Part shown: positions 34,759 to 46,657 of the stretch, piece after piece
Numbering within the stretch: position 1 is the first letter of the stretch
How the letters are laid out: the number at the start of each line of letters is the position of its first letter
From: Hansschlegelia plantiphila
GTDB taxonomy: Bacteria > Pseudomonadota > Alphaproteobacteria > Rhizobiales > Methylopilaceae
Direction: 5' to 3'
NCBI RefSeq assembly: GCF_027922265.1
Contig: NZ_BSFI01000022.1
Location: 62,001-126,000, forward strand
Length of the DNA: 64,000 nt
The notes under the pieces: generated by a model
Databases searched by the model: none
Seen by the model: the letters and a program-made list of their open reading frames with translations, nothing else
What the model was told of the DNA's origin: nothing
Translations under genes and position numbers: made by a program

Positions 34759-35238
34759 ATGAATGACCTGACGCCCCTCACCACGCCCACCACCACGTTG
34801 GGCGCGGCCGATATCATGACGATCCTGTCCTACCTGCCGCACCGTTATCCCTTCCTGCTGGTGGACCGCATCATCAACATCGACGGCGACCGGTCGGGCG
34901 TCGGGATCAAGAACGTCACGTTCAACGAGCCGCACTTCCAGGGGCACTTCCCCGGCGCTCCGGTGATGCCGGGCGTCCTGCTGGTGGAGGGCATGGCCCA
35001 GACGGCGGGTGCGATCTGCGTGGCGTCGCGCACCAATCCGAACGCGCCGCGGATCGTCTATTTCATGACGATCGACAAGGTGAAGTTCCGCAAGCCGGTC
35101 GTCCCCGGCGACGTGGTCGAGTACCACATGACCCGGCTGCGCAACCGCGCCAGCATGTGGTGGTTCCGGGGCGAGGCGAAGGTCGCCGGCGCGCTGGTCT
35201 GCGAGGCCGAGATCTCGGCCATGCTGGTCGACAAATAA
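34759..35238 (+). CDS. fabZ: 3-hydroxyacyl-ACP dehydratase FabZ
   Basis: 159-residue hot-dog-fold dehydratase of fatty acid elongation. The catalytic pair is His63 ([14 protein letters not shown]) and Glu77 (LVEGMAQ). [13 protein letters not shown] is the usual N-terminal signature. The ATG at 34759 is preceded by AGGAAG at good spacing. In relatives fabZ is followed by lpxA, lpxI and lpxB; here the next gene is gltA on the opposite strand, 64 bases away. Confidence 0.95.
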   Translation: MNDLTPLTTPTTTLGAADIMTILSYLPHRYPFLLVDRIINIDGDRSGVGIKNVTFNEPHFQGHFPGAPVMPGVLLVEGMAQTAGAICVASRTNPNAPRIVYFMTIDKVKFRKPVVPGDVVEYHMTRLRNRASMWWFRGEAKVAGALVCEAEISAMLVDK

Positions 35239-35261
35239 CGGCGTTTCTCTGCGCGCTCTTT

Positions 35262-35298
35262 AGGTCGGATGCGGGCGGCCGCCGCCCGCATCCGACCT
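35262..35298. terminator. Perfect 37-base palindrome between fabZ and gltA
   Basis: Eighteen-base arms (35262-35279 and 35281-35298) are exact reverse complements, able to form a stem of about 16 bp with a five-base loop. It fills most of the 64-base gap between convergent fabZ and gltA and can end transcription from both sides. U-tracts are lacking on both sides. It occupies the place where lpxA, lpxI and lpxB would lie. Confidence 0.65.
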
Positions 35299-35302
35299 GC
35301 GG

Positions 35303-36625
<1,323 letters not shown>

Positions 36626-36738
36626 GCGCCATGCCCCTTCTGCTGGAAACAGCCTCGTCGCGCCGCGTAGGAGATATGGTCCTTTGGCTCTGGGGCGAGC
36701 AGCGGGACGCAGACCGGCGCGGTGGGCGCGGTTCCGCT

Positions 36739-36767
36739 TTTGTTGCAGTGCGAATTAGCGCTGTCAA
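36739..36767 (-). promoter_or_regulatory. Likely gltA promoter
   Basis: On the minus strand a perfect -35 TTGACA (36767-36762) is followed after 17 bases by AACAAA (36744-36739) as a weak -10. It lies in the 163-base gltX-gltA gap, about 115 bases before the gltA start. Confidence 0.5.
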
Positions 36768-36788
36768 ACGACCGCGCAAGGGAGCGCT

Positions 36789-38228
36789 TCAGCCGGCGGC
36801 CGGGGCGGGCGTCTGATCCGCGATACGCCCGATGCTCTCCTCGCGGCCAAGCGCCACGAGAACGTCGAAGATGCCAGGAGACGTCTTCCGGCCGGTCAGG
36901 GCGACCCGGAGCGGCTGGGCGACGGCCCCCAGCTTGACGCCAGATTCGTCCGCGACGCTCCGCACGATCTCCTCGGCGCCCGCCGCGGTCCACGGATCAA
37001 GCGCAGCCAGACGCGACCCGAGGGTCGCCAGCAGAGCGCGGGCCTCGGGAGTGAGCAGAGCCTGCGCCGCGGGCTCGACGGCCAGCGGCCGCTCGTCAAG
37101 CAGGAACCGGGCGCCGTCGAGCAGCTCGACCAGCGTCTTCGCGCGTTCTTTGAGACCGGGCAGCGCGCTCTCGAGCGCCGGCCAGCGGCCGGTCGCCTCC
37201 AGACGCTCCGCAGCGGCCGGGCCGCCCGGAAGATAGGGCAGCGCCTGCCGCAAGGCCGCCATCAGCTCGTGGTCGGGCGTGGCGCGCATGTAGTGACCGT
37301 TGAGATTCTGCAGCTTGGCCTCATCGAAGCGCGCCGCGGAACGCCCGACGTCGCCGATCTTGAACCACTCGATCGCCTGCTCGCTCGAAAAGATCTCGTC
37401 GTCGCCGTGGCTCCAGCCCAGGCGGGCGAGATAGTTGCGCAGCGCCGCCGGCAGGTAGCCCATCTCGCGATAGGCCTCGACGCCGAGGGCGCCATGGCGC
37501 TTGGAGAGCTTGGCGCCGTCGGGACCGTGGATCAGCGGGATGTGCGCCATCTTCGGCACGACCCAGCCGAGCGCCTGGTAGATCTGCGTCTGGCGGGCGG
37601 CGTTGGTGAGATGGTCGACGCCGCGCACCACGTGGGTGACGTCCATGTCGTGATCGTCGACGACGACGGCGAGCATGTAGGTCGGCGTGCCGTCCGAGCG
37701 CAGCAGCACGAGATCGTCGAGATCCTTGTTCGGAATCACGACGCGGCCCTGAACGAGATCGTCGACGACCGTCTCGCCCTCGGTCGGCGCCTTCAGTCGG
37801 ATGGCGGGCGAGCGGTCCGTCGGGCGCTCGCTCTCCGGGCGGTCGCGCCAGCGGCCGTCATAGCGCGGCGGCCGGCCCTCGGCCTGCGCGGTCGATCGCA
37901 TCTCCTCGAGCTCGGCCTGGGTGGCGTAGCAGGGGTAGGCGCGGCCGCTGGCGAGCATCTGGTCCACCACCTGCCGGTGGCGGTCGGCGCGCGCGAACTG
38001 AAAGACGGCGTCGCCGTCCCAGTCCAGTCCGAGCCACTTCAGCCCGTCGAGAATGGCGTCGATCGCGGCGTCCGTGGAGCGCGCCCGGTCGGTGTCCTCG
38101 ATCCTCAGCAGCATCTTGCCGCCGAGGCTGCGCGCGAGCAGCCAGTTGAACAGGGCCGTGCGCGCGCCGCCGATGTGCAGGAAGCCGGTCGGCGAAGGCG
38201 CGAAGCGGGTGACGACGGTCTCGGTCAC
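36789..38228 (-). CDS. gltX: Glutamate--tRNA ligase
   Basis: 479-residue class I synthetase. The HIGH-type motif is in [21 protein letters not shown] and the KMSKS-type motif in [10 protein letters not shown]. The C-terminal anticodon-binding domain is complete. Alphaproteobacteria often have two GltX paralogues, one charging tRNA-Gln with Glu; this window does not tell which role this copy has. Divergent from comEC. Confidence 0.95.
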   Translation of the reverse strand: MTETVVTRFAPSPTGFLHIGGARTALFNWLLARSLGGKMLLRIEDTDRARSTDAAIDAILDGLKWLGLDWDGDAVFQFARADRHRQVVDQMLASGRAYPCYATQAELEEMRSTAQAEGRPPRYDGRWRDRPESERPTDRSPAIRLKAPTEGETVVDDLVQGRVVIPNKDLDDLVLLRSDGTPTYMLAVVVDDHDMDVTHVVRGVDHLTNAARQTQIYQALGWVVPKMAHIPLIHGPDGAKLSKRHGALGVEAYREMGYLPAALRNYLARLGWSHGDDEIFSSEQAIEWFKIGDVGRSAARFDEAKLQNLNGHYMRATPDHELMAALRQALPYLPGGPAAAERLEATGRWPALESALPGLKERAKTLVELLDGARFLLDERPLAVEPAAQALLTPEARALLATLGSRLAALDPWTAAGAEEIVRSVADESGVKLGAVAQPLRVALTGRKTSPGIFDVLVALGREESIGRIADQTPAPAAG

Positions 38229-38328
38229 GGGCGTTCAGTCTCTTGGGAAATCGGGGAAGGCGGCGTTCGGCTCGACGACGCGGCGCGTGGGTGTAGCATG
38301 CGGGGCCAAGCGGGGGGAAGGCGCGCTC

Positions 38329-40638
38329 ATGGCCGGGACGCCGGAGCAGCAGCGGAGAAGGCGCGCGCAGGCCGCGGCCTTGCCCGACGACGCGCGCGTG
38401 GCGGACGGCGGCGCGGGATCTTGGACCGCCCTGGTCTTCGGTTGGCTGAGCGCGCGTCTTGCCGAGGAGGCGGAGGCTGGTCGCTTCGCGCTTTGGCTCC
38501 CGGTCGCCTTCGGCGTGGGCGTCGCGACCTATTTCGCGGCTTCACGCGAGCCTGCGCTCTGGGCGGCGACAGCGCTGGCGATCGGGGCGGGCGCACTGAG
38601 CCTGCTCGCGCGCCGGCGCTTCATCGTGGCGTGGCTGGCGCTTGCGCTGCTGTTCGGAGCGGCGGGCTTTCTGTCGGGCAAGCTTGCGACGATCCGGATG
38701 GGCTCGCCGGCGCTTGCGGCTCCGCTGCGCGCCGAAGCGGTCGGGCGCGTCGTCACGATCGAGCCGCGAGCGCGCGGCTGGCGGCGCGTCACGATCGACC
38801 TGGAGCGCCTGGGTTCGCTCCCTGTCGAACGCCGTCCGGCGAAGGCTCGCATCACGATCGGCTTCAAACCGCCGATCACGGTTGGCGACCGCATCTCGCT
38901 CGCCGCGTATTGGCGCCCGCCGGAGGGTCCGGTGCGGCCCGGCGGCTACGACTTCGCCCGCGTCGCCTTCTTCCAGGGCGTCGGCGCGACGGGGCTTGGG
39001 GCGAGCGATATCAAGGCGCACGGTCCCGACGTCGACATGGGCCTCCGGGCGTCGATGTCCGCTGCCCTGGAGCGCCTTCGCGCCTCCCTCACGGAACGGA
39101 TTACGACCGCCATAGGGGGTCCCGAGGGCGCGGTCGCGGCGGCGCTCGTCACCGGCGTGCAGGGCCCGATCCCGCAGGACGTGCAGGACGACCTGCGGGG
39201 CGCGGGGCTCAGCCACATCCTGTCGATCTCCGGTCTTCACATGGCGCTGGTCGCGGGCACGATGTTCTGGCTGGCGCGGGCGCTTCTCGCGCTGTCGTCC
39301 CGCGCCGCCCTGAACTGGCCGGTCAAGCAGATCGCCGCCGCCGTCGCGCTCGCCGGAGCGACGTTCTACCTCGCGCTGTCCGGCGCGGAGGTCGCGACCC
39401 AGCGATCCTATGTGATGATCGCGATCGCCTTCCTCGCCGTGATGATCAACCGGCCGGCGCTCGCGCCGAGGAACTTCGCGCTCGCCGCCCTCATCGTGCT
39501 GGCGCTGACGCCGGAGGCGATGTTGGGTCCGAGCTTCCAGATGTCGTTCGCAGCGGTCGCCGGCCTCGTCGCATGGTTCGAGACGCGGCGCGATCGCGAG
39601 CCTGCGCCGCCGCCGCCAAACGCCGTGGCGCGCGTAAGACGCAAAATCGCGACCGCCGTCACGCTCGCTCTGATGACGACGCTGGTCGCGGGCCTCGCGA
39701 CCGCGCCGTTCGCCGCCTATCATTTCCACCGGGTCACGCCCTATGCGATCGCAGGCAACGCGCTGGCGGAGCCGATCATGGCGCTCGTCGTCATGCCGTC
39801 GGTGCTTGGCGGACTGCTGTTTGCGCCGCTCGGCCTCGACGGGATCTTCTGGCGGGCGATGGGGGGCGGCCTGCGTGCGGTGCTTGCGATCTCTCACACC
39901 GTCGCCTCCTGGCCGGGCTCCGAGCGCAACGTGACGGCGTTCGGCGAAACGTCGCTCGCGCTGTTCGCTCTCGGCATCGCCTGGCTGTGCCTTTGGAGAA
40001 CCAAGCTCCGCTGGGCGGCCTTGCCGGCGTTGGCCGCGGCCCTCGGTCTCGCTGCGTGGCCGTCGCGTCCGGATGTCGTCATCGACCCGTCCGGCCGGTT
40101 TGCGGCGGTGCGATCGCCGACCGGCGAACTGGCGCTCCTCGGCGCGGGACAGCCGGGCGGAAGCTTCGCGGCGAAGGTGTGGTTCGCGGCCGACGCCGCC
40201 GAGCCCCCGGTCAAAGGCGCGCTGAGCGACGTGCGCTGCGACGCATACGGCTGCACGGCTCCGCTGATCGGCGGCGGGATCGTCGCCCTGTCGTGGGACG
40301 CCCGCGCGCTGGAGGAGGACTGCAAGCGCGCCGTGCTCGTCGTCACGCGGCTCGATCCGCCGGAGGCCTGCTCGGAGACCACGGCCGTGGTCGGCCGCCG
40401 CGCGCTCGCCGCCACCGGCGCGCTCAGCCTCTCGCGCGACGGACCCTCGTTCAGCGCGACCGCCGCGCGCGATCCCGGCGGTCTTCGGCCATGGACTGGA
40501 CCGCCAAACGCGATCGCCCCGCCCGAACAAGCGCTAAGACTGACGTTCAGTCCACGCCTGAGGCAAGCCTCGGCCGATGCGCAGCAGCCGGTCGATCCGA
40601 CTGATCCGGACGACGAACCCGGCGTCGAGGATCAGTAG
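38329..40638 (+). CDS. comEC: ComEC/Rec2 family competence membrane protein
   Basis: 769-residue polytopic membrane protein. An N-terminal DUF4131 region ([29 protein letters not shown]) is followed by the competence core with [18 protein letters not shown] and [22 protein letters not shown]. It would form the inner-membrane channel for transforming DNA. No metallo-beta-lactamase domain is visible at the C-terminus, as is usual for alphaproteobacterial members. The start at 38329 lies just after AAGCGGGGGGAAGG. Its stop overlaps the end of lexA by seven bases, tail to tail. Confidence 0.85.
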   Translation: MAGTPEQQRRRRAQAAALPDDARVADGGAGSWTALVFGWLSARLAEEAEAGRFALWLPVAFGVGVATYFAASREPALWAATALAIGAGALSLLARRRFIVAWLALALLFGAAGFLSGKLATIRMGSPALAAPLRAEAVGRVVTIEPRARGWRRVTIDLERLGSLPVERRPAKARITIGFKPPITVGDRISLAAYWRPPEGPVRPGGYDFARVAFFQGVGATGLGASDIKAHGPDVDMGLRASMSAALERLRASLTERITTAIGGPEGAVAAALVTGVQGPIPQDVQDDLRGAGLSHILSISGLHMALVAGTMFWLARALLALSSRAALNWPVKQIAAAVALAGATFYLALSGAEVATQRSYVMIAIAFLAVMINRPALAPRNFALAALIVLALTPEAMLGPSFQMSFAAVAGLVAWFETRRDREPAPPPPNAVARVRRKIATAVTLALMTTLVAGLATAPFAAYHFHRVTPYAIAGNALAEPIMALVVMPSVLGGLLFAPLGLDGIFWRAMGGGLRAVLAISHTVASWPGSERNVTAFGETSLALFALGIAWLCLWRTKLRWAALPALAAALGLAAWPSRPDVVIDPSGRFAAVRSPTGELALLGAGQPGGSFAAKVWFAADAAEPPVKGALSDVRCDAYGCTAPLIGGGIVALSWDARALEEDCKRAVLVVTRLDPPEACSETTAVVGRRALAATGALSLSRDGPSFSATAARDPGGLRPWTGPPNAIAPPEQALRLTFSPRLRQASADAQQPVDPTDPDDEPGVEDQ

Positions 40639-41339
40639 CGGCGGATCAGCCCGACGAGACGACCCTGGATCGCCACGCGATCCGGGCCGAAGATGCGGGT
40701 CTCATAGGCCGGATTAGCGGCCTCGAGCGCGACGGAGGCGCCGCGCTTGCGCAGCCGCTTCAACGTCGCCTCCTCCTCGTCGACAAGCGCCACGACGATG
40801 TCGCCGCTGTCGGCCGTGTCCTGGCGGCGGATCAGCACGAGATCGCCGTCGAGGATGCCGGCCTCGATCATCGAGTCGCCTCGAACCTCCAGCGCGAAGT
40901 GCTCTCCGGTCGACAGGATGTCCGGGGAGACCGCGATCGAGTGGCTCCGGGTCTGGATCGCCGAGATCGGCACGCCGGCGGCGATCCGGCCCATCACCGG
41001 CACCATCACCGAGCGATTCTCGTCCTCGTCGTCGCGTCCGCTTACGGGCCGCACTCGTCCGAGGCTGCCTTCGATCACGTTCGGCGCGAACCGGCCGGTG
41101 GGGCGCGTCACCGGCGGCGCCGCGGCCTCAGGCATCTTGACGACCTCCAGCGCTCGGGCCCGGTTCGGCAGGCGCCGGATGAAGCCGCGCTCCTCGAGCG
41201 CCATGATCAGACGGTGGACTCCCGACTTGGATTGAAGGCCCAGAGCGTCCTTCATCTCCTCGAAGGAAGGCGGAACGCCGCTCTCCTTCAGCCGCTCATG
41301 AATGAAGCGCAGGAGCTCATACTGCTTGCGGGTCAACAT
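40632..41339 (-). CDS. lexA: SOS repressor LexA
   Basis: 235-residue repressor-protease. The N-terminal winged helix-turn-helix is at residues 1-65 ([23 protein letters not shown]). The self-cleavage site Ala121-Gly122 lies in RIAAGVP. The catalytic dyad is Ser156 (GDSM) and Lys194 (EATLKRL). RecA filaments trigger cleavage after DNA damage. A perfect LexA box lies 49 bases upstream, so the gene is autoregulated. The neighbourhood (comEC, moeA, moaC, trpC, trpD) is the standard one in Hyphomicrobiales. Confidence 0.97.
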   Translation of the reverse strand: MLTRKQYELLRFIHERLKESGVPPSFEEMKDALGLQSKSGVHRLIMALEERGFIRRLPNRARALEVVKMPEAAAPPVTRPTGRFAPNVIEGSLGRVRPVSGRDDEDENRSVMVPVMGRIAAGVPISAIQTRSHSIAVSPDILSTGEHFALEVRGDSMIEAGILDGDLVLIRRQDTADSGDIVVALVDEEEATLKRLRKRGASVALEAANPAYETRIFGPDRVAIQGRLVGLIRRY

Positions 41340-41387
41340 GGCCGGGTCCGCGCTGAATCAAAACAAATCATGAACATACGTGTAGCT

Positions 41388-41402
41388 GTTCTAGATGTGT
41401 TC
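41388..41402 (-). promoter_or_regulatory. LexA box of the lexA promoter
   Basis: Plus-strand reading GTTC-TAGATGT-GTTC, equal to GAAC-N7-GAAC on the lexA strand. A -35-like TTGACC on the minus strand (41425-41420) lies just upstream, so the operator covers the expected -10 region. Confidence 0.9.
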
Positions 41403-41448
41403 CGCAACAGTTAACGTCCGGTCAACGCCGCGCGCGAAGCTGCAAACC

Positions 41449-42669
41449 CTAGAGCGGATGAGCTAAGGCCATGATGCTGCAGGCGTCGCCGGCCCGGGCG
41501 GCCGGAGCGTGCGCGGGGCGGATCAGCAAACATTCCGCGTCGGCGAGCGGACGAAGCATCGACGAATCCTGCCGGGGGAAAGCCGTCGCAACCGCGATCC
41601 CGTCCGAATCAAAGGTGAGGGCGGCGCGCATATAGTCTTCGCGCTGGTCGTTCTCGGGCATGTCGCGCCCGAGGCGCGCCGGAGCGAGCGGGGGTTCGAC
41701 GTCCGGCCGGCCCGACAGCTTCCGGATGGCGGGGGCGAGGAACAGCAGCGAGCACACGATCGCCGATACCGGATTGCCCGGCAGGCCGAGCGCGAGCATT
41801 CCCCCGCGGCGCCCGGCCATCATCGGTTTGCCGGGCCGCATCGCGATTCTCCAGAAATCGAGCGCGACCCCGGCTTCCTCAAGGAGGGGCTGGACGAGGT
41901 CGTGGTCGCCCACCGAGGCGCCCCCGAGCGTCACCAGGACGTCGACCTCGTCGTCGATCGCGCGATTGATCGCGGCGAGGATCGCGGACCGCTCGTCGGG
42001 GGCGATCCCGAGATCGACGGCGACGCCGCCTTCGGCCGCGACGACGCCCGCGATCGCATAGCTGTTGGAAGCCACGATCTGGTCTGCGCCCGGGAGTTCG
42101 CCCGCGGCCACAAGCTCGTCGCCGGTGGCGAGGATGGCGACGCGGGGACGGCGCGCCGCGTCGATCGCGCCATGTCCGAGCGCCGCAGCCAAAGCGAGAT
42201 CGCGCGCGCCGAGCCGCCGTCCGGCGGGCAGCAACGTCTCGCCCTCGCTAAAATCCAATCCGGCGCGGCGGACGTGGCGTCCGGTTCTCGCGGCCTCGTT
42301 CAGCACCACGAAGTCGCCGTCTCGCGTCGCATCCTCCTGGATGACGACCGCGTCGGCGCCGGACGGAAGCGGCGCGCCCGTGAAGATGCGCAGGGCCTCG
42401 GCTTGCCCGAGGCGGCCGCCGAAACCTCTCCCGGCCGCGGCCTCGCCGACGACTCGAAGGCGTGCTGGCGCGGACGCCGCGTCGGCGGCGCGCACGGCGT
42501 AGCCGTCCATAGCCGAACAGTCCCATGGCGGCTGCGTTCGCAGGGCGGCGAGCGGCGCAGCGAGGGTCCGCCCGAGCGCATCAGCCAGGACGACGCGTTC
42601 GGCGGGAAGGGCTTCAAGGCCGCTGAGGATGCGTGCGCGGGCTTCCGGAACCGGCAGAAGTCCGCTCAC
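41449..42669 (-). CDS. moeA: Molybdopterin molybdenumtransferase MoeA
   Basis: 406-residue enzyme that inserts molybdate into adenylylated molybdopterin. Motifs: [14 protein letters not shown] near residue 50, [34 protein letters not shown] (MoCF-biosynthesis domain) and [12 protein letters not shown]. It overlaps moaC by four bases, so molybdenum cofactor synthesis genes are coupled. A working cofactor could serve formate dehydrogenase or nitrate reductase elsewhere in the genome. Confidence 0.94.
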   Translation of the reverse strand: MSGLLPVPEARARILSGLEALPAERVVLADALGRTLAAPLAALRTQPPWDCSAMDGYAVRAADAASAPARLRVVGEAAAGRGFGGRLGQAEALRIFTGAPLPSGADAVVIQEDATRDGDFVVLNEAARTGRHVRRAGLDFSEGETLLPAGRRLGARDLALAAALGHGAIDAARRPRVAILATGDELVAAGELPGADQIVASNSYAIAGVVAAEGGVAVDLGIAPDERSAILAAINRAIDDEVDVLVTLGGASVGDHDLVQPLLEEAGVALDFWRIAMRPGKPMMAGRRGGMLALGLPGNPVSAIVCSLLFLAPAIRKLSGRPDVEPPLAPARLGRDMPENDQREDYMRAALTFDSDGIAVATAFPRQDSSMLRPLADAECLLIRPAHAPAARAGDACSIMALAHPL

Positions 42670-43166
42670 GCGGTTTTGTCCGCGTGGAAATCGCCGGACC
42701 GTCCGCCGGATTTCGCCAGCAGTCGGACGCCCTCGATTCGCATGCCGCGGTCGACTGCCTTGGTCATGTCGTAGACGGTGAGGCAGGCGACCGTGACCGC
42801 GGTCAGCGCCTCCATCTCGACGCCTGTCGGTCCGCTCACGCGGGCGGTCGCCGTCACCACGACGCCCGGCAATGAGGCGTCCGGCTTGAGGTCGACCGAG
42901 ACCTTGGAGAGCGCCAGCGGATGGCAGAGCGGGATCAGTTCATGCGTCCGTTTCGCCGCCATGATGCCGGCGATGCGGGCGGTTCCCAGCACGTCGCCCT
43001 TCTTCGCGTCGCCGGCGAGGATGAGCGCCAGCGTCTCGGAGGCCATCACGACCCGGCCTTCAGCCGTGGCCTCGCGGCGGGTCGACGGCTTGTCGCCGAC
43101 GTCGACCATGTTGGCCTCGCCGGAGGCGGAAAGATGGGTGAGGCGATGGTTCGCCATTCGGGTCAT
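42666..43166 (-). CDS. moaC: Cyclic pyranopterin monophosphate synthase MoaC
   Basis: 166-residue enzyme of the first stage of molybdenum cofactor synthesis, acting after MoaA. Recognised by [32 protein letters not shown] and [21 protein letters not shown] (active-site Lys and His residues). Both ends overlap the neighbouring genes by four bases. Confidence 0.96.
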   Translation of the reverse strand: MTRMANHRLTHLSASGEANMVDVGDKPSTRREATAEGRVVMASETLALILAGDAKKGDVLGTARIAGIMAAKRTHELIPLCHPLALSKVSVDLKPDASLPGVVVTATARVSGPTGVEMEALTAVTVACLTVYDMTKAVDRGMRIEGVRLLAKSGGRSGDFHADKTA

Positions 43167-43525
43167 TTCAGCCCTAAGAAGAACGCCGAGCCGGCGTCGA
43201 GCGCGACCGCGGAGAACACGCCGAGACCGGTCAGCACAAGGCCCCAGAGGAACAGTCTGGTCGCCTTATCATAGACCGTCTTGTGCAGTCCCTCGATCGG
43301 CAGGAGCAGCGCCAGCGCTCGGATCTGCAGCGTTATCCCGATGAACATCGCGGCCACCGGGGGCGTGTCGTAGGTGTGCCAGACGCCGGGACTCGCCGCC
43401 CATTGCGCCAGAAAGTTGAGCGAGAACGAGACGACGATGCCGAACGCGGTGATCGAGCCGTTGCGAAAGACAGCGTCAATGCTCTCGACACGCATTTCCT
43501 TCAACTCGCCGTCGTCTTCGCTCAT
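43163..43525 (-). CDS. Three-helix membrane protein, function unknown
   Basis: 120 residues with an acidic N-terminus ([11 protein letters not shown]) and three hydrophobic helices at about 24-44, 56-77 and 90-112. I do not recognise the family by name. The stop overlaps the moaC start and its start overlaps the stop of the DUF1003 gene, so three genes are translationally chained. This pair of membrane-protein genes lies between trpC and moaC, which are adjacent in many relatives, so they look like a local insertion; a link to molybdate metabolism is not implied by sequence. Confidence 0.75.
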   Translation of the reverse strand: MSEDDGELKEMRVESIDAVFRNGSITAFGIVVSFSLNFLAQWAASPGVWHTYDTPPVAAMFIGITLQIRALALLLPIEGLHKTVYDKATRLFLWGLVLTGLGVFSAVALDAGSAFFLGLK

Positions 43526-44097
43526 GAGTCGTTCTTCCGATCTCCCCCGCGCTCGGCCAGAAGCCTAGTCAGCAGATCGATCTGCTCCTTCTGCTGGGCG
43601 AAAAGCCCGGCGAGGTGCTCCTCCCGCATGGCGTCGAGCTTGTCGTGCAGGGCCATGATCTCGATCTCGGCCTTCAGGTTCACTTCATAGTCGAGAGCGG
43701 CGTTCTCGCGGTCCTTCAAGGCTTGGCGGTTCTGGCTCATCATGATGATCGGGGCCTGCAGGGCCGCCACCATCGAGAGCATGAGGTTGAGGAAGATGAA
43801 GGGGTAGGGATCGAATGGCTGGGACAGCAGCCAGACGTTCGCTCCGGTCCACAACACCAGAAACACGCCGAACAGGATGATGAACGTCCAGGAGCCGCCG
43901 AACGTGGCGACCTGGTCGGCGAGGCGTTCGCCGAACGTCTGGCTCCCTCCATTCTGCTCAAACGGGCGTCGCGCGAGGACGCTGCGATGCTTGGCGTTAC
44001 GAAGGACGCGAGATTCCGCCTCGTTGAGGGCGTCAATCTCCTTGCCGAACCAGCGCCGCGCCGCGTGGCGGAGATCGGAATGAAGTTCTTCACTCAT
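43522..44097 (-). CDS. DUF1003 domain membrane protein
   Basis: 191 residues from the ATG giving MSEELHSDLRHAARRW; a GTG 36 bases upstream ([12 protein letters not shown]) is an alternative. The DUF1003 core is clear: FGERLADQVATFGGSWTFI, a first helix to GANVWLLS, then FDPYPFIFLNLMLSMVAALQAPIIMMSQNRQ. The C-terminal third is charged and probably coiled coil. The family is of unknown function. The frame extends to 44664 but the upstream part is a shadow of trpC. Confidence 0.9.
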   Translation of the reverse strand: MSEELHSDLRHAARRWFGKEIDALNEAESRVLRNAKHRSVLARRPFEQNGGSQTFGERLADQVATFGGSWTFIILFGVFLVLWTGANVWLLSQPFDPYPFIFLNLMLSMVAALQAPIIMMSQNRQALKDRENAALDYEVNLKAEIEIMALHDKLDAMREEHLAGLFAQQKEQIDLLTRLLAERGGDRKNDS

Positions 44098-44129
44098 CCC
44101 GTCGGCCTTCGGCCGATCCTCCGGCGCTT

Positions 44130-44930
44130 TCACGATTGGGCCGGAGCGAGCAGCGCCCGGGTCGCCGCCGCGACGTCGGGCTGCCGCATCAGGCTTTCGC
44201 CCACCAGCAGCGCTCGGCATCGGACGGCTGAAAGCCGCGCGACGTCGGCCGGTGTGAAGATGCCGCTTTCGCCGACGATGATGCGGTCTTCGGGGATGCG
44301 GGCGGCGAGGCGCTCCGTCGTCTCGAGCGTGACGTCGAAGGTGCGCAGGTTGCGGTTGTTGACGCCCACCAGCGCGGTCCCGAGCGGCAAGGCGCGGTCG
44401 AGCTCGGCGTCGTTGTGGACCTCCACCAGCACGTCCATCCCAAAATCGGCGGCGGCGGCCACGAGGTCCCGCGCTTCGAAGTCGGTCAACGCCGCCATGA
44501 TGACGAGGATGCAGTCGGCGCCGAGCGCGCGGGATTCGGCGACCTGATAAGGCTCGTAAAGGAAATCCTTGCGGATCGCGGGGAGCGCGACCGCCTCGCG
44601 CGCGGCGACGAGGTAATCCGGCGCGCCCTGGAACGACGGGCCGTCCGTCAGCACCGAGAGGCATGTCGCGCCGCCCTCGGCGTAGGCGCGCGCCAGCGCC
44701 GGCGGATCGAAATCGGCCCGGATCAAACCTTTCGACGGGCTCGCCTTCTTGATCTCGGCGATGAGAGCGGGTCGCCGCTCGTCGAGCGTCCGGCGGATGG
44801 CGGCGACGAAGCCGCGCGGAGGGGAGGCGGCGTCAGCCGCGCGGCGGACCTCGGCATAGGGACGCGCGCTCTTGGCGTCTGCGATCTCGCGACGCTTGTA
44901 GGCTTCGATCCGGTCGAGAATGTCGCTCAC
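44130..44930 (-). CDS. trpC: Indole-3-glycerol phosphate synthase
   Basis: 266-residue TIM-barrel enzyme closing the indole ring in tryptophan synthesis. Motifs: [69 protein letters not shown] and [11 protein letters not shown]. It starts with GTG at 44930, overlapping the trpD stop (GTGA). Confidence 0.95.
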   Translation of the reverse strand: MSDILDRIEAYKRREIADAKSARPYAEVRRAADAASPPRGFVAAIRRTLDERRPALIAEIKKASPSKGLIRADFDPPALARAYAEGGATCLSVLTDGPSFQGAPDYLVAAREAVALPAIRKDFLYEPYQVAESRALGADCILVIMAALTDFEARDLVAAAADFGMDVLVEVHNDAELDRALPLGTALVGVNNRNLRTFDVTLETTERLAARIPEDRIIVGESGIFTPADVARLSAVRCRALLVGESLMRQPDVAAATRALLAPAQS

Positions 44931-45952
44931 GCCGCGCGCTCCGCGTTGGAGATGCGGACCAGCGCGTCGAGCCGGGCCGCGGCCGCGCCGCTGTCGATCG
45001 CAGCAGCGGCGAGCGACGCCCCGTCGCTGAAGGTCTCCGCCTTGCCGGCGACCACCAGCGTCGCTGCGGCGTTCAGGATCGCGACGTCGCGATAGGCGCT
45101 GGGCTGCCCGTCCAGCACGCGGCGGAGCGCTTTGGCGTTCTCCTGCGCGTCGCCGCCTGAAAGCGCGCCGACCGGATGCGGCGTGAGGCCTGCGTCCTGC
45201 GGGGTGATCTCGAAGGTCGTGATGCGGCCGTTCTCGAGCGCCGCGACCGCGGTCGGTCCCGACGTCGTGATCTCGTCCAGCCCGTCGGAGCCGTGAACCA
45301 CCCAGGCGCGCTCGGAGCCCAGCCTCGCCAGCGCCTCGGCGATCGGCTCGACCCATTTGCGCGCGAACACGCCGACCATCTGGCGTCTGACGCCCGCAGG
45401 GTTGGAGAGAGGGCCGAGCAGGTTGAAGATCGTCCGGACCCCCAGTTCGGCGCGGGCGCGGCCGACGTGGCGCATCGCTGAATGATGGCTCGGCGCGAAC
45501 ATGAAGCCGATGCCGGCCTCGGAGATGCAGGCGGCGATCCGGTCAGGCCCGATGTCGACCTCGACGCCGAGCGCCCGCAATACGTCAGCCGACCCGGATT
45601 TGGAGGAAAGCGCCCTGTTGCCGTGCTTGGCCACCGGCACGCCGCAGCCCGCGACGACGAAGGCGGCGCAAGTCGAGACGTTGACCGAGCCCGCGCCGTC
45701 GCCGCCGGTGCCGACGACGTCGACGGCGTCGGGAGGAGCGACGACCGTCGTCATCCGTGCGCGCATCGCGGCGACCGCGCCGGCGATCTCGTCGACTGTC
45801 TCGCCACGGAGGCGAAGCGCCATCAGGAACGCGCCGATCTGCGCCTCGGTCGCTTCGCCCGACATGATCCGGCCGAAGGCGGCTTCGGCCTGAACCTGGT
45901 CGAGCGTCTCGCCGTCGGCGATTTGGGCGATCACCGCTTTGAATCCGTCCAT
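44927..45952 (-). CDS. trpD: Anthranilate phosphoribosyltransferase
   Basis: 341-residue enzyme joining anthranilate to PRPP. The PRPP loop [16 protein letters not shown] and the [22 protein letters not shown] stretch are intact, as are the anthranilate-site [31 protein letters not shown] residues. It lies 11 bases after trpG and overlaps trpC. Confidence 0.96.
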   Translation of the reverse strand: MDGFKAVIAQIADGETLDQVQAEAAFGRIMSGEATEAQIGAFLMALRLRGETVDEIAGAVAAMRARMTTVVAPPDAVDVVGTGGDGAGSVNVSTCAAFVVAGCGVPVAKHGNRALSSKSGSADVLRALGVEVDIGPDRIAACISEAGIGFMFAPSHHSAMRHVGRARAELGVRTIFNLLGPLSNPAGVRRQMVGVFARKWVEPIAEALARLGSERAWVVHGSDGLDEITTSGPTAVAALENGRITTFEITPQDAGLTPHPVGALSGGDAQENAKALRRVLDGQPSAYRDVAILNAAATLVVAGKAETFSDGASLAAAAIDSGAAAARLDALVRISNAERAA

Positions 45953-45963
45953 CGCGGAAACGC

Positions 45964-46584
45964 TCAGCTCGCGCGCGCGGCGGCGAGGCGCCGTCGGCCG
46001 AGATTGAATTCCGCGGCCTCGTTCAGGAAATTGCCGAAGATCGTCGCGCCGTGCTCCGAGGCGATGCTTTCGGGATGGAACTGCACGCCATGGACGGGAA
46101 AGTCGCGATGCGACAGCGCCATGATCAGCCCGTCGTCAGTCTCGGCCGTCACTTCCAACGTCGCGGGCAGGTCGTCGCGCCGCACGACGAGGGAATGATA
46201 GCGCGTCGCGCGGATCGGGTCGTTGACGCCGCGGAACAGGCCGCGGCCGCTATGCGTCACCGTCGCGACCTTGCCGTGGACGGGAGAGGGCGCGCGCACC
46301 ACGACGCCGCCGAAGACCTCGCCGATCGCCTGATGCCCGAGGCAGATGCCGAACAGCGGCGTATGGCCCGCCGCGCGCGCAATCAGCTCGCATGAAATTC
46401 CCGCCTCGGTCGGCGTGCAGGGGCCGGGCGAGATCACAATCGCGTCGGGACCTTCGGCGAGCGCCTGATCGACGGTGATCTTGTCGTTGCGATGGACGGT
46501 CACGGTCGCGCCGAGAGCGCCGAGCGCATGCACGACGTTCCAGGTGAAGCTGTCGTAGTTGTCGATCAACGTGACGGCGGTCAT
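45964..46584 (-). CDS. trpG: Anthranilate synthase glutamine amidotransferase subunit
   Basis: 206-residue class I amidotransferase providing ammonia to TrpE. The triad is Cys81 ([12 protein letters not shown]), His170 and Glu172 (GVQFHPES). [15 protein letters not shown] is the N-terminal signature. trpE is not adjacent; in this order it is commonly a separate gene. First gene of trpG-trpD-trpC. Confidence 0.95.
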   Translation of the reverse strand: MTAVTLIDNYDSFTWNVVHALGALGATVTVHRNDKITVDQALAEGPDAIVISPGPCTPTEAGISCELIARAAGHTPLFGICLGHQAIGEVFGGVVVRAPSPVHGKVATVTHSGRGLFRGVNDPIRATRYHSLVVRRDDLPATLEVTAETDDGLIMALSHRDFPVHGVQFHPESIASEHGATIFGNFLNEAAEFNLGRRRLAAARAS

Positions 46585-46657
46585 CGCACGGTCTCTCTCA
46601 GAGTGCGCGCACTGAACGCATCGCGTCCCGACGCGTCAAGTGCGACGGGCCGCGACG

